NCBI GenBank assembly: GCA_014898415.1 | Contig: RCTD01000009.1 | Location: 1,612,001-1,676,000, forward strand | From: Stromatinia cepivora | Lineage: Eukaryota; Ascomycota; Leotiomycetes; Helotiales; Sclerotiniaceae | Reading direction: 5' to 3' | DNA length: 64,000 bases | Shown: in pieces, positions 50,272-61,925 of the stretch | Layout: the number at the start of each line of letters is the position of its first letter | How positions within the stretch are numbered: the stretch's first letter is position 1 | The notes under the pieces: generated by a model | What the model saw: the letters and a program-made list of their open reading frames with translations, nothing else | What the model was told of the DNA's origin: nothing | Database searches by the model: none | Program-made: the position numbers and the translations under genes

Positions 50272-51238
50272 ATGGCAATTCTCATCACAGGCGGTACAGG
50301 CAAGACTTCTCTTCAATTGGCCCATCATCTTCAATCAGCCTCCATTCCTTTCCTTCTCGCTTCTCGAAAAGCTCAATTGACTGCTCCTCCGGGAATGCAA
50401 GCCATTAAGTTTGACTACACAGATTCGTCCACTTATCAGCCTGTTTTTTCTTATCAATTTCCACATGACGAAGTCGTCACAGGAGTTTATCTCGTTGCTC
50501 CTGAAATTCCAGATCCAGTGCCGGCGATGAATGCCTTCATTGACGTCGCGCTCAAAAATGGCGTTAATAGATTCGTTTTGTTATGTGGTAGTGATATAAA
50601 AAGAGGAGGTGAATACATTGGGAAGGTTTGGCAGCACTTGGATAATCTGGGCGTAGAGCACTCGATTTTGAGGGCTACTTGGTTCATGGGTATGTAGTTC
50701 TCCATCCGACAGAATTCTAGGACAAGTGTTGTTAACCAACCTGAAAGATAACTTCATTATATGGCCATTTGTTCAAACCATCAAGGAAGAAAATAAATTC
50801 TTTTCTGCTATGGGAGATGGTAAAGCCCCGTTTGTATCAGCCAGTGACATTGCCAGAGTAGCAATGAGCGCACTTACCAGTGAAACTCCCCCAGATCATG
50901 ATTACAGGGTCCTTGGACCTGAATTACTTAATTATGATGAGGTATTTCTATTCTTCTTTAGTCTAATTCAGCTGGCTTATCAATATTAGATTGCTGCAAA
51001 GCTGAGCAAAGGTCTCGGACGAACAATCATTCACGTCAAGGTCACGGCTGAGGAGATGATACAGCGGTCTATCAGTATGGGGATACCTGAAGACCTTGCA
51101 AATTATTTGATCGGATTAGAAGTTATGACCGCGAATGGTGGAGAAGTGAGGGAGAATGATGTGGTAGAGAAGATTGGAGGTCAAAAACCAAAGACTTTTG
51201 ATGAATTTGTGTTGGAGAATAAAAGTCTTTGGATGTAG
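50272..51238 (+). CDS. NmrA-like/EasG-like NAD(P)-binding oxidoreductase, 286 aa
   Basis: Exons 50272-50689, 50748-50941 and 50990-51238; the introns are GTATGT...GAAAG (58 nt) and GTATTT...TTAG (48 nt). The N-terminal Rossmann motif [11 protein letters not shown] is followed by [52 protein letters not shown] and [13 protein letters not shown]. This is the layout of the fungal NmrA subgroup that includes the agroclavine dehydrogenase EasG of ergot alkaloid pathways. Most members of the subgroup have no known substrate, and no ergot-type prenyltransferase is nearby, so I do not assign that reaction. It is probably a cytosolic NADPH-dependent reductase. The next gene, 316 bases downstream on the same strand, encodes a flavin oxidoreductase. 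Confidence 0.9.
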
Positions 51239-51554
51239 GTCAATTCCTCAACATTCGGATGACGGACCAATGGATTTGTGTTGATAATTTTGCTACGCGA
51301 AAATGACTCCTTAATTCAAACCCAGATTCAAGCTGAATTGCCGCTTGGTTATCCATGTGAAATATCTTCGCTTGGAAGAGCTTACCCTCAAGTTGCATGC
51401 ATTCTTGATAAGTACCGGCGTAGCAGTTGCGAATACCAACCAACTGTGAGTCTCCAGTTGATGAGACTGACCTTATCTATCACAAAATTTCTCCCCTCTT
51501 CTTTCCTCCCATTTTTACCATCAAAGCAGAAGAAACGAGTCTTATTTTCTCATA

Positions 51555-53854
51555 ATGAGGTCAGTAGCAATAATTGGAGCAGGCCCAGCTGGTCTCGTCG
51601 CCGCCAAAACTTTAATTCATTCCCATCCAGGATCATTCAATGTAAAAATATTCGAGCAAAGTACTCACATAGGTGGGCTTTGGGATGTCGAGTCAAATCC
51701 CCAGAGTATGATCAATCCCGAAATGTCGACCAATCTCTCACAATTTACGGTCTGCTTCTCTGATCTTGCTTGGGATAGTTTGAAATTACAAATACCTCCA
51801 AATCTTTATCCTAAAGCTTGGCAGGTAGGTCGATATTTGGTGGAGTATGCGAAGAGATATATTCCGGTCGGTACAATGGTGTTAGGAGTAAGGGTCGTGG
51901 GTGTTGAGGAATCCAAGGCGATTCATCAGAATGGGAGTCAGCAATGGAAGATCACGATGGCAGAGGTGGCGAACGGCTCAGAGACAGTTGAGATCTTTGA
52001 TTATCTAATTGTGGCATCTGGATTCTTTTCTGGCCCTCGACCTCCTCCTTTTTCCTGCTCCGATATTAATTTGAGATTGGATAAATCCAAAAAAGCTCCT
52101 ATCATGCATAGCTCGCAATATCGACAACTATCCGACTTATTTCCCGGAAACCAACAGCTCTCTAACGTCAGAGGAAAGATTCTCATTATTGGAGGTTCCC
52201 ATTCTGGTGCTAAACTTGCTTCATTGGTTGCTTTGCAGATATCAAATGCCGTTCACTCTCCAACCACATCTAGCACTGATATCCAGCCATTGGAAATTGT
52301 CCACGTAATGCCTCATCCTTTGATTTCCGTTCCAGGGGTTGTTCAGAGTGGCGAGAAAGATACTCTCTCATTTGTGCCATTAGATTCACGATTGTATGAC
52401 TTGGCTTCGCGACAGGATGATCCGATCTCTTTTAGTTATGGGATTAGTACACCCGAAAAGAGGAAAAGGATTAAGGATGTACTTGCTATGATCATGAATG
52501 GAAATACAGAGGCGAGCAAGGAGAAGGAGACGATAGCCTCCAACGGGGAAAAAGCTAGATCCCATGATGTTGGCTCACCATACGTGGTTGTTGGTGATAA
52601 ATACACGGAATTCGTTAGGTCTGGGAATATCCGACCAATCCTGGGACGAGTTACCGATTTATCAGAGAACGATGTAAGTCCAGTTCAATTTCCCCATAAA
52701 CCTGCAAATGTATGGCATCGATGACTTACTTTCGAAACAGGACAACTCAGGGTTCCTAAAAGCCACCATAGCTCAGACTGGAGATTCATCTTCACCTTTT
52801 ATCCTCGACGATATCGCAGCAGTCATCTATGCAACTGGATTCTCGTCCTCTCCGGTATTTCTTACCTCAAATCACCAAAGACAGTCTAGGATATAATCCC
52901 TCGTGTCCTCGTCTTCCTTTACTTTTAAGCCGTGGTTGCCTAACTGCTTCTACTGAATCGCCGGATAATTTGGCATTGATGGGGTTCTTCGATGGTAATT
53001 ATTGGGGAATCTTAGAGAGTCAAGCAAGAATAATAGCTAAAAAATGGACTTCTGATTCTAATTCATCGGTCATTATCTCTTTTCGTAACAAAGAATCAGA
53101 GGATAAATCAATTAAGCTTCATTCTTTCGTGAAAGAAATACGAGAAATGATAAAAGCCGATCCAACATCAATTCCTCAAAACCTACTAGGAGATTATCCA
53201 GGACTGATGGAAGAAAATTATCGAAAACTATCACTCCATAGGAATGACCTAGACTGGAACAAGAAAGATGGTATGGTTAGTCCAGCTCGATATGTCGATA
53301 ATGGTTGTGATATTACCGAAGCAGAAATCACGATGAAAAAACTCCAAATAATCATCAGAGCTTCTAAGCACGGGAGTACTTTCTCAGCCCGAGCTATCTT
53401 TCGTGGTTTGCAGGGAAAATGGAAGGCAGAGAGGGAAGATTCGAAGACTGGATTAAAGGAAGTACTTGGGACCATAGTTTTTCATCTTCGATATCCTACT
53501 GAGTTGGGTTACAATGGTGAGTATATTTATAAAATATCTCCAGAAGGGAGGAATAGTCTTGCTGAGAGTTTTGTGTATCGACTTCGAGAAATGGATAATT
53601 TGATTGAGGTTTTCAGTGTAAGTCAAATATCGGGGCTGAAAGAAAGAGGGATCGGTGAAGTTCTTGATTTTAATACTGCCGTACAAGTTGTGGGACAAGA
53701 AAATAGGTTAAGCGTCCAGTCTGCTGCTGTTGTTGGAGGAGATGATTTAAAAGACTTTCGAAAAAAGATCTACTCTTTCTGGATGGCTGGGGTAAACGTC
53801 ACCAAATTTACAATTAGTATAGAAGATAGTAGCAGCATAGTATTCACTCGTTAA
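51555..53854 (+). CDS. FAD-dependent oxidoreductase with C-terminal DUF6314-like domain; frameshifted here
   Basis: The first exon, 51555-52673, begins SVAIIGAGPAGLVAAKTL (FAD-binding GxGxxG) and has HIGGLWDVE. A second nucleotide-binding site, ILIIGGSHSGAKLAS, lies near residue 215. The intron is 52674-52740 (GTAAGT...AACAG). Exon 2 reads DDIAAVIYATGFSSSP; a one-base shift between about 52840 and 52870 is then required to continue as LRYFLPQITKDSLGY, PLLLSRGCLTAS, LMGFFDGNYWGILESQAR to the stop at 53854. The last 160 residues (ARAIFRGLQGKWKAERE, LGYNGEYIYKI, ESFVYRLRE) resemble the DUF6314 domain, which I believe occurs fused to such flavoproteins in fungi. The family acts as monooxygenase/dehydrogenase; the substrate is unknown. 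The shift makes it either a young pseudogene or a consensus error. Confidence 0.8.
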
Positions 53855-53974
53855 GGATTCAATTAAAACCCAAATCTCTAGCATTAAATTCCTTCCTCAA
53901 TCCATTGAATTTCTTCCGAAACCTAAGAGCTGCTTGAACTAGTATGTTCCATCCTCATTGTTGTAAGTTCCACA

Positions 53975-55515
53975 TTACCTAGACTTCACAATATACCACC
54001 AATAATTCTGATAATGAACCTCGTTCGGTTTCTCCCCACACAATCCCAACAAAGGAGACATTCCCTTCCACTTATTCACTTCAGGTTTCCTCACAAATTC
54101 CGCACCGAGCTCTTTCCACACTTTCTCCTCTCCCTCAATCTCAAAGTGTCGGGCCGCAGTAAAGAGAGTTGGATGCGGAGCGTGTGCAAAATATTTGATA
54201 GTTGGATACCAATTTTCTCGCTCGTCTACCGCGAACCCGGAGTTGAAAGCCGCTGCTAAATCGGGTGTCTTGTAATCTTCCGCATCGATGTATGAGTGAT
54301 AGGGACCCTTCCAATAAGTGTAAGTAATTTTCCGTTCTGCCTTGGTACACTTGGCGCAGCATTTGAGGGGTTGTGGATCTTGAGGGATCTGGGCTTCTGA
54401 ATCGTTGTCAAGGTTCCCGAATACGTTCAGACCGATGAATGATAACTCAAGAGTCTGTAGCGATGGGAAGAGATGCAAAACTTCTTCAAATGCAGGCATA
54501 GAGGAGGCTTCGGCTCCACCTGGACCGACGATATGAATGGTTATTGAGCTTCGGGTGCTGATATCGGGTATTGTTTCCTCCAGGGCAGCCATTAAAGTAA
54601 GTTGAATTGTTGTCGTGTTGGTACCACTTCTCATATACTCAAGAATTTTCGTTCTTCGGGGCATTCAATAGATTACTTCAGATCTCGATTCATTTTGAGT
54701 CGAAAACCATCTTTGTCCGAGAGTTTGGTGTAGTAGTCATACCAGTCATTCATAGAAGAGAGCGAGAGATATTGATGTTTAGGTAGTTGAGTGATGGTCA
54801 TAATCGAACCCTGTCCCGTTCGCCGCTCGAAACCTTCCGTGACCTTTTCATCTGCCACAAGATCTTGCAAGATGGCACATTCGGTTGAAGGATGTGTTTG
54901 GGGGCAGGAGGAACAGAATGAAGTGAGAATGCAGGATTGACAGTGGTTCAACTTCCCGCTGTCTCCAATCTGGGATGCACTCCTGTAGCAATGGTAGCAA
55001 TATGGTTCGTGACTAACTCAGAGTATTAGTTTAATAAACCACGCGTGAGGAGTTGCTATAATGGGGCATTTCGATTTTTTGCTGGATTGCCTGAAATGCC
55101 ATCGGGACCAAAGAATAAAATACTTAATCAACATTCCAAGCTCACAGGGATAAGGAGCATTGGATTTTAGCATCTGTATCTGCGAAGTATTTTAGAACCT
55201 GCTCGGTCACCTCATGAAATGGAAGAAATTATTTACCTGTTCGCCATAATAATCATCCCATTTCCTGCCAACTGAGGATATTTGCACCTTCTGATTATTC
55301 AAGACAATAAGCTTCTTACATATTGTCTTATGATTTCTGTGCCAGTCTTGTATTTGGCACTCTTTGGAGCAGTATGAGACTCGTTTGCAAGCACCGCATC
55401 GATTGAGATTGGAGGATACGTCCCAGCAAGAATAGCACAGAGCTTGTTTCAATGCTAAGGTGGGGGCTTCAAATATCTCCGAATCTTGAGAGGGGCTAGG
55501 GTATGTAGATGCCAT
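53975..55515 (-). CDS. MYND zinc-finger protein with Mss51-like C-terminal domain; frame broken once
   Basis: The start at 55515 gives a MYND finger at residues 27-66 (CYSCWDVSSNLNRCGACKRV then YCSKECQIQDWHRNHKTICK), with all Cys/His ligands present. Introns follow at about 55242-55185 (GTAAAT...CGCAG) and one or two more before EPYCYHCYRS. The next segment has a second Cys-rich cluster (CQSCILTSFCSSC, SSMNDWYDYYTKLSDKDG). It reaches a TAA at 54675, and the Mss51-type C-terminal domain (SSITIHIVGPGGAEAS, LFPSLQTLELSFIGLNVFGN, DLAAAFNSGFAVDERENWYP) continues in another frame to 53975. Proteins of this class are nuclear or mitochondrial regulators; the role is unknown. The join at about 54665-54680 needs a one-base change or an unseen intron. 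Confidence 0.7.
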
Positions 55516-56651
55516 TTTGGGCTGAGATGAAATATTGGAAGTTGTGTAAATTTGCTCTTCCTGCGATGGTTTTTATGATAATTTGAATATGCTGTGTAAC
55601 CCAAATACGCTGGCCTATCACAATCGAGGTTACACTGCATGTTCTACCCATGAATGCAGGGGAATTATAGCCAATATCTCAACCTGCAAACCTTACAGCT
55701 CAAACAAAACGCCATAATGCCGATGCCAAGCACATCATAAGCACCGTTGGGTTTCCTGTTTGATAAGGCTAGATATATTTGTGATGCAAATCAGTTTGTC
55801 TCCCCAAGCATAAGTTATCACCCGACGTGGGTAGCTACCTGCAAAATGATCATCATCCCTAGACCAAACCTCTCGTTAATCTTTCGGGATATCACCTTAT
55901 TCCAATACCAAATCAAGATGGAAATTCGGTGTTTGTGAATTGTGCTATTCAGACTAAAGCCTAGAAGTCGTGGCAAATATGCAAACATACATGGCTTCAT
56001 CACCTCCCATTATAAAGATAGGATACGTGCGGTGTGCTTGTTTCCGATACATTGCACGGCGGCGAATAGCATCCGACCAAGCAGTACGCTGGTCTAGTAA
56101 TATGGTTGGTTGTACGGAGTTAGCAGTGCGCTTGTCTTTCCAACGGAAGTCAAATTTTATGAAAGGAGCTTCCTGGACTATGAACATGACACAATATTAA
56201 ACTCCCATGGATTTTTATATGAGGTTAACCCCAAAGCAAATCAATGGCAAGTTGAGTGGGGCAGTATCTCCGGTCATCGAGTATAGACGAAAGTGAATTC
56301 AACTTCAACTTCACAAGTACTCTTTAGTGAATATCATCAAAAGAAACCCCCCCCCCCCCCTAGTTCAGTCTTGAATCTTTTGGCAGAGCCGAATCTCCCA
56401 CTTCTTCCACTTCTCTTACAACCAAAACTCCTGAAGATTACTCAATCTACTTCCAAACAACTTCAATACACTCGAGGAGCCTCTCTTCCCTTCAATCACC
56501 ACCAGGCAATCATGAACCCAAGCAAGGAAGACCTTACACTCCAGGCGAATGATCCCAAAGTTCAGATGGATTCCAGCATCATTATAAGAATATACCCTTT
56601 CATTACTTGCATTGACATGATTTAACTGAGATATACTTACAGGAGTCTGAA
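55516..56651. other. Intergenic with a 14-base poly-C tract
   Basis: A run of 14 C lies at 56347-56360, about 290 bases upstream of the SET gene start and probably in its promoter or 5' leader. A plus-strand frame at 56293-56625 ends before the SET gene and may be its leader, read through. Other open frames here (55970-56200) have no support. Confidence 0.45.
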
Positions 56652-57960
56652 ATGGCAACTTTGGAAACGAGTAGTGATACAGATCGATTGACTCAACAGC
56701 GCAAAACTGAACGCAATCGACGAAAGAAGTTAAATGCAAGGAAGAACAAAGCAGAGAAATCCCGACAGGAAAATGAAGAACAGCAAGAAATAGGAAGTAC
56801 GAGTCAAGATCCTGGACTTTCATTGCCAGCAGGAAAGAGAAGCTCCTCCTACCCTCGAGAGAGTGATCGTCTTGACGGTAACGCCAGTAGTGATGGTGTT
56901 GTTAGAAGCTCAACCTTGACCAAGAAAGGAACAGATGGTAATGACAAGTGGCTTTTTATCTATGGATTGATTGAATGGATCACTGACTGTATCTCAGCAT
57001 ACTTCTCAAACTCTATCTTCGAAATCAATCCAAGCCCGGGAAAAGGTCTCGGAGTTTTTGCCGTTCGAGATATCAAGAAAGGCACGGAGATTTTGAGGGA
57101 AGCTCCTTTGATGAAATGTGGTACAGATTGGCTCCTCAAGGAGGCGTCTTTCATGTCAATGAACGAGGAAAAGAAAGCTATATTCATGTCACTCCATGGC
57201 CATTGCAAATGCACCGAAAAGCCATGTCGAGAAACACCACTCATGAAGATTTACGATGTTCACAGCTTTGATATCGTCAATAACAAGCCCGAACGCACGA
57301 ATTACATTTATCACTTTGCATCGCGCTTCAACCACGAGTGTCTCCCCAACATGGCTCGAGGAAATACCAAAGACGGAAATGTGGTTTTTTGTGCTGCACG
57401 CGACATCAAGCGGGGGGAGGAACTGACCATATTTTACAAGGAGCCTCGTGGTACTACTTTTGCTCGTCGAAAGTTTTATTGTCTCATATGGATTTGAATG
57501 TATGTGCAAAGCTTGCATAAACAACAAAGCCCTTACCATCCGTAGTGAAGCTTCGAAGTATGCCCCATGGATCATCGCCAAAGAAACCGGCTCTGAAGTT
57601 CTCAACAAGCCAACTCTAGAGGAGATTCAAATCGCGAAGGAAGTCGACAATTGGTACGAGGGTGTTCGAGAAGAAAGACTAAAGGCGAATGAATGTATGA
57701 AGGTAATCATCCACGGTGATATACTTCGAAATCAAAGCTCTCAGGAACGACGAAATCTCGTCGTTGAGCGTTCACAACAGGTTGTTGAGGACTACCTAAC
57801 AAAAAATAACCAGTTTGGGTTGAGTGATGAGGTAATTTCCGCCTTCCGATACAGAACTGATCCTCTGGCGTTTCAAGATGCAAAAGATTTTTTCAGCGAT
57901 TATTTGAGTCTTTTGGGAATCCTCAAATGGAGTTTTGAGAGTGAACCAGAGAAAACTTGA
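56652..57960 (+). CDS. SET-domain protein, frameshifted here
   Basis: The first frame (56652-57497, 281 codons) has a basic, coiled N-terminus (RNRRKKLNARKNKAEKSRQ), a hydrophobic stretch near residue 105, and a SET domain from about 122: GKGLGVFAVRDIKKGTEILR, then FNHECLPN (N227-C230) and GEELTIFY (to 262), the cofactor and catalytic blocks. A one-base shift at about 57465-57480, next to TTTTATTG, continues the frame as SYGFECMCKAC, a post-SET cysteine cluster, and on to a stop at 57958. The SET layout (split, with NHxC) is that of SMYD-like methyltransferases, although no MYND finger is inserted. Substrate is unknown. The shift is either real decay or a sequencing error. Confidence 0.8.
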
Positions 57961-58284
57961 GGAGTAGACGTCGCATTCACCATTACGGCAAGTGGGTCGT
58001 TGACGGAGCTATCTTGGTGATGAGAAATGCGTGATTTTGATAGAAATGGTACTCGGATGAGCTTTTACACCAACTATGGATGTTTTTATGAGCTCTTGAA
58101 ATGAGACACAAAATAGAAACATATATACTTATGCGAGTTAATTGAAGTACGTACTTACAGATGCAGGTATGACCAGGGGTCTGGTAACGTGATGACAGAA
58201 TCTTTGCCAGCATCGAAACAAATCATAAATAAAACAATCTCAGATAACGCACCAGCCAAATTTTGCTGTCATCAATCAACAATC

Positions 58285-59584
58285 ATGAAGATCAATCCAT
58301 CCATCTCCTCTTTCCTCGTAGGAAGTTTACATCTCATATCAATCGTAAAAAGCTCTTCATTTCACCCCTCACAAATACCCATAAATGCGGGTGCAGAAAA
58401 TCCACATTCTCAATTCACTAACCCCGAAGACAAATTGGTAAATCTTCACAAAGAACTTATTTCCATCGAATCAATCACCGGAAATGAATATGAAATTGGC
58501 CAATATTTATATTCGTACCTCTCGTCCCGCAATTATACGGTGGAAACTCAATATGTTTCTTCGATCCAGTTACTACATGGTGTTGACGATTTAGATGATA
58601 AGCCACGACTCAACATTTTCGCGTATAAAGGGACGACGAGAAGTACTAGGCTTTTAATTACAACTCATATGGATACAGTCGCACCATATATTCCATATTC
58701 ACGTTCCTTAAATGGAGAAGGCGATGAAATTTGTGGTCGAGGAAGTACCGACGCTAAAGGATGCATGGCTTCTCAAATCATGGCCGTAGAAGAATTGATA
58801 GCTGAGGACTCAATTCACGGAGGTGATGTTGGATTACTTTTTGTAGTCGGTGAAGAAAAGAATGGTGCTGGTATGAAAAGAGCAAGTGAAATATTTCAAC
58901 AAGAGGGTCTCAAATTTGAAGCTGTCATATTTGGGGAACCATCGGAACACAAATTGGTCCTTGGTCATAAAGGTGCACTGGCGTATGAGATAATTGCTCA
59001 CGGGAAAGATGCACATAGCTCTTATCCTGAATTGGGAATCAATGCAATTAGTATTTTGATAAAGGTACTGGCAGCAATTGATGAAATGAAATTACCTGGA
59101 AGCGACAAGTTGGGTGAAACAACCACGAATATTGGAGTTATAGAAGGTGGAGTGGCAATGAATGTTATTCCGGCAAAAGCGTCAGCTACAGTATTAACAA
59201 GATTGGCAGCGGGGACACCGGAGAAAGTTATTAAAAGCATCGAAGCTATTATTGCGAACCTTGGATTTGATGAAGGAAGGGTGGAAGTAAAGTTTGGTCA
59301 TCAATTTGCTCCTGTTGATTGTGACGTAGATATTGATGGTATGTATATTGCGCGAGTCTTGTAAAAGATGACTTATACTGAGATTCGTAATTTTAGGTTT
59401 TGAGACGGATGTGAAAAGAGGAGGAACTGATGTTCCAAATTTGAAAGGAAATCATAAACGCTACTTGATAGGACCTGGATCTGTGCTTTCAGCACATTCG
59501 GATCATGAGTGTATTACTGTTGATGGGCTTGTTAAAGGAGTGAATGATTACAAGAGGATTATTCGAAGTTTGATAGCAAGATGA
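58285..59584 (+). CDS. Secreted M20-family metallopeptidase, 413 aa
   Basis: Exons 58285-59338 and 59397-59584 are joined across a 58-nt intron (GTATGT...TTTTAG), giving DVDIDG-FETDVKRGGT. I chose the ATG at 58285 over an in-frame one at 58189 because it gives a hydrophobic signal peptide (SSFLVGSLHLISIV, residues 8-21). All M20 zinc and catalytic residues are visible: H128 and D130 (TTHMDTV), D156 (GRGSTDAKGC), the EE pair at 190-191 (VVGEEKNG), E218 (FGEPSEHK) and H385 (SAHSDHE). The dimerisation domain (HGKDAHSSYPELG) is present. It belongs to the carboxypeptidase/acetylornithine-deacetylase group; with a signal peptide, a vacuolar or extracellular peptidase is the likelier role. The gene is intact. 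Confidence 0.92.
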
Positions 59585-60316
59585 GGACGGTAGAGAGCAA
59601 ATGCTTGTCCAGGATGTCCAATAGTCCGGACTGCCGTTCATTATATTGCCTATTCTTCGCCGTAAAAACGAGTATGAGAAAGGAAGAAATAGTAACATTT
59701 TGCATCCTACATCAATGGCGCCACTAGGGGACACTAGAGAGGTAGAGAGATACATATTATGTACTCTGTAAAAGATATTGCACTGCGATAAAGTAAAAAC
59801 AAACATCCCGTCTTCACTTGAAGTCTCTTATTGAACGAGCTTGATGACATTGAGCATGTGTCTAGTAGGTACTACCGTACAATTTTCACATCTCCGATGG
59901 TATTGGGTCTCGGATTGTACCGGAACAAGCATTCGTTAACCTTCATTCATAGAAGCAGAGCTTTTTATTAAAATCTTGTTTGTATAGCTAGCAATAGAAA
60001 TAAATGTAGAAGATTTAGTTGGCCTCATTTGAATTTGTAAAGCGACAGGAGTGGTGAAGGTTTGTATCGATTATTTGTGACCATAAAATCAACCTTAAAC
60101 GATGGAAATTACGAAGCTAGGGGTGGGTGCCAAGTCAAATTGTCACCGCCAAAACGCAACCCCATTATATCACTATTAATCTCCTATACCTCAACAACCA
60201 GAACCATCATTTTTACAAGCACTTCCTACCAATTCTCCTCCATCTACATTAACTCTCATCGTCACCTCGCTCTCGCTCTTACCCTAACTTCCTATCAACA
60301 TTACAATCTCATCCAC
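59585..60316. other. Intergenic, no feature recognised
   Basis: Normal composition. The frame of the next gene extends upstream to 60062 without a stop, but that part is low-complexity and probably leader. Confidence 0.4.
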
Positions 60317-61642
60317 ATGACAACCCTTCTCCCCCATTACAACCACAGCACAACCCATCCCACGACCTTCCACCTCGGCACCGGCACCACGCTATTCACC
60401 TCCCTCCTCCCCCACCTCCTCACCACAAACCACTCCCTCATCCTCGTGACCTGTTTCTGGGCCTCCTCCCGCACCCAACAAACCATCCACCAACTCCTCC
60501 TCCACCTCTCCACCCAAGCCATCTCCTCTCACAAAACCATCCACATCCGAATATGTTTTTCCTCTTTTTCTCCGCTCCAGAAATTACTTCATACTGCGTC
60601 TCCGGATGGTTATGTGTATCCTTCTTCTCGGTATGCTTCGCTAGGGTTGCCGGCGAGGGAGGAGATCCCCGGGTTGGATTTACGGATTAAGTCGATTTTT
60701 TTTCGGCCGTGTCATGTTTTGCATGGGAAGTATATTATTCAGGATACGAAGCGCGTGTGGTTTCCAAGTTGTAATGTGAGTTGGGAGGCGTGGGGTGAGG
60801 GATGTGTGGGGTTTGAAGGGGGAGGATTGGTGGAGGATTTAAGGGGTTATTGGAGTAGGATTTGGGATGGGGATGGTCGGATGGGAGTTCCTGCAACTGT
60901 GGGAACATCGACAGAGTTTGTACAGAGAAGTACGGAAGTACCTATCGAATTTGGAAATTCGGATTCGTCATTATTAGCTTCTATCGACCTATCACATCTC
61001 CCAGCAAACATCGAAACACTTCTCCTTCCGCATACTCACTCATCTTACAATCCCTTTTCTGTTTTCTTCACACCAAATGCAAAAACACCTTCAACGCCCC
61101 TCAATACATTTCTTCTATTACACATCTCAACCGCCAAATCATCAATTAATATCTACACTCCAAATATCACATACACTCCAGTCATCAACGCATTATTCGA
61201 ATCATTAGCCAGAGGTGTAGATATACGAATCGTAGTTTCCAGGAAATTAATGATACTAGAACAATTAGTAACAGCGGGCACGGTGACGGAATGGGAAGTA
61301 CATAAAATGGAACGTCGATACCGCAAGCTCGTATCTCGATCATCACGAAGAACCGACGATCTAGAAGCCGGTAATCCCAGGATAGGAAATTTGGAAATTG
61401 TGTATTTCAATCCCGCTCTCGTCAATGTGAATGATGGTACCAGTCCAACTGAGGAAACAGTGGCGAGTCAGCCGATTAAACTCCATCTTAAAATGACGAT
61501 AATTGATAACGAGATCACGATTCTTGGGAGTGGTAATATGGATCGGGCGAGTTGGGTGACGAGTCAGGAGTTGGGAATTGCAATTTTCTCTGAACAAGTG
61601 GCTAGAAGGTTAATCGCAGTAGTAAGAGATGTTTACGGATGA
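60317..61642 (+). CDS. Phospholipase-D-like protein with two HKD motifs, 441 aa
   Basis: Single exon. Both catalytic motifs are complete: HGKYIIQD (H136, K138, D143) followed by a Trp/Ser-rich segment, and HLKMTIID (H390, K392, D397) followed by LGSGNMDRASW. This matches the bacterial-type PLD/cardiolipin-synthase fold in which two HKD motifs make one active site. An earlier in-frame ATG at 60062 would add 85 low-complexity residues; I prefer 60317. No signal peptide or PX/PH domain is seen. The substrate is uncertain (phospholipid or another phosphodiester). Base composition flips along the gene: very C-rich and G-poor to about 60560, G-rich at 60640-60900, C-rich again after 60960. Confidence 0.88.
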   Translation: MTTLLPHYNHSTTHPTTFHLGTGTTLFTSLLPHLLTTNHSLILVTCFWASSRTQQTIHQLLLHLSTQAISSHKTIHIRICFSSFSPLQKLLHTASPDGYVYPSSRYASLGLPAREEIPGLDLRIKSIFFRPCHVLHGKYIIQDTKRVWFPSCNVSWEAWGEGCVGFEGGGLVEDLRGYWSRIWDGDGRMGVPATVGTSTEFVQRSTEVPIEFGNSDSSLLASIDLSHLPANIETLLLPHTHSSYNPFSVFFTPNAKTPSTPLNTFLLLHISTAKSSINIYTPNITYTPVINALFESLARGVDIRIVVSRKLMILEQLVTAGTVTEWEVHKMERRYRKLVSRSSRRTDDLEAGNPRIGNLEIVYFNPALVNVNDGTSPTEETVASQPIKLHLKMTIIDNEITILGSGNMDRASWVTSQELGIAIFSEQVARRLIAVVRDVYG

Positions 61643-61925
61643 AATGATAAAGGCACATGGGATTGAGTCACATATTGTATTTGTGTAGTCGCAGAGTAGT
61701 GTATGGATGAACTAGAAAGGGAGAAGCATTGCAAACTACCGGGACATCAATAGAAACAAGAATGAATAATCATTAAACCTGAAAATTTGTACATTTTCCC
61801 TCCTTCATTCTCTCGTCTAAACATAACATTCCGTTCATTCATATGCTATCACCACACTGGGATGTTCTTCCCTAACGCCTTCATATGCAACATGACATAC
61901 CATGCCATGTTTCAGAAACCAAAAC
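61643..61925. other. Convergent intergenic spacer
   Basis: This 283-base spacer lies between the ends of two converging genes and must hold both terminators. AATAATCATTAAAC-type A+T is present near 61760. No hairpin or other feature is clear. Confidence 0.35.

Noticed and set aside
51278..51763. Plus-strand open frame overlapping the FAD gene start
   Set aside because: The overlapping frame at 51555 has an unmistakable FAD-binding motif; this one is a shadow.
46654..53854. Secondary-metabolite cluster
   Set aside because: A transporter, a reductase and a flavoprotein are adjacent, but no backbone synthase or cluster regulator is present in the window.
60337..60522. Minus-strand Trp/Val/Arg-rich frame
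   Set aside because: It arises from the C-rich sense strand of the PLD-like gene and has no independent support.
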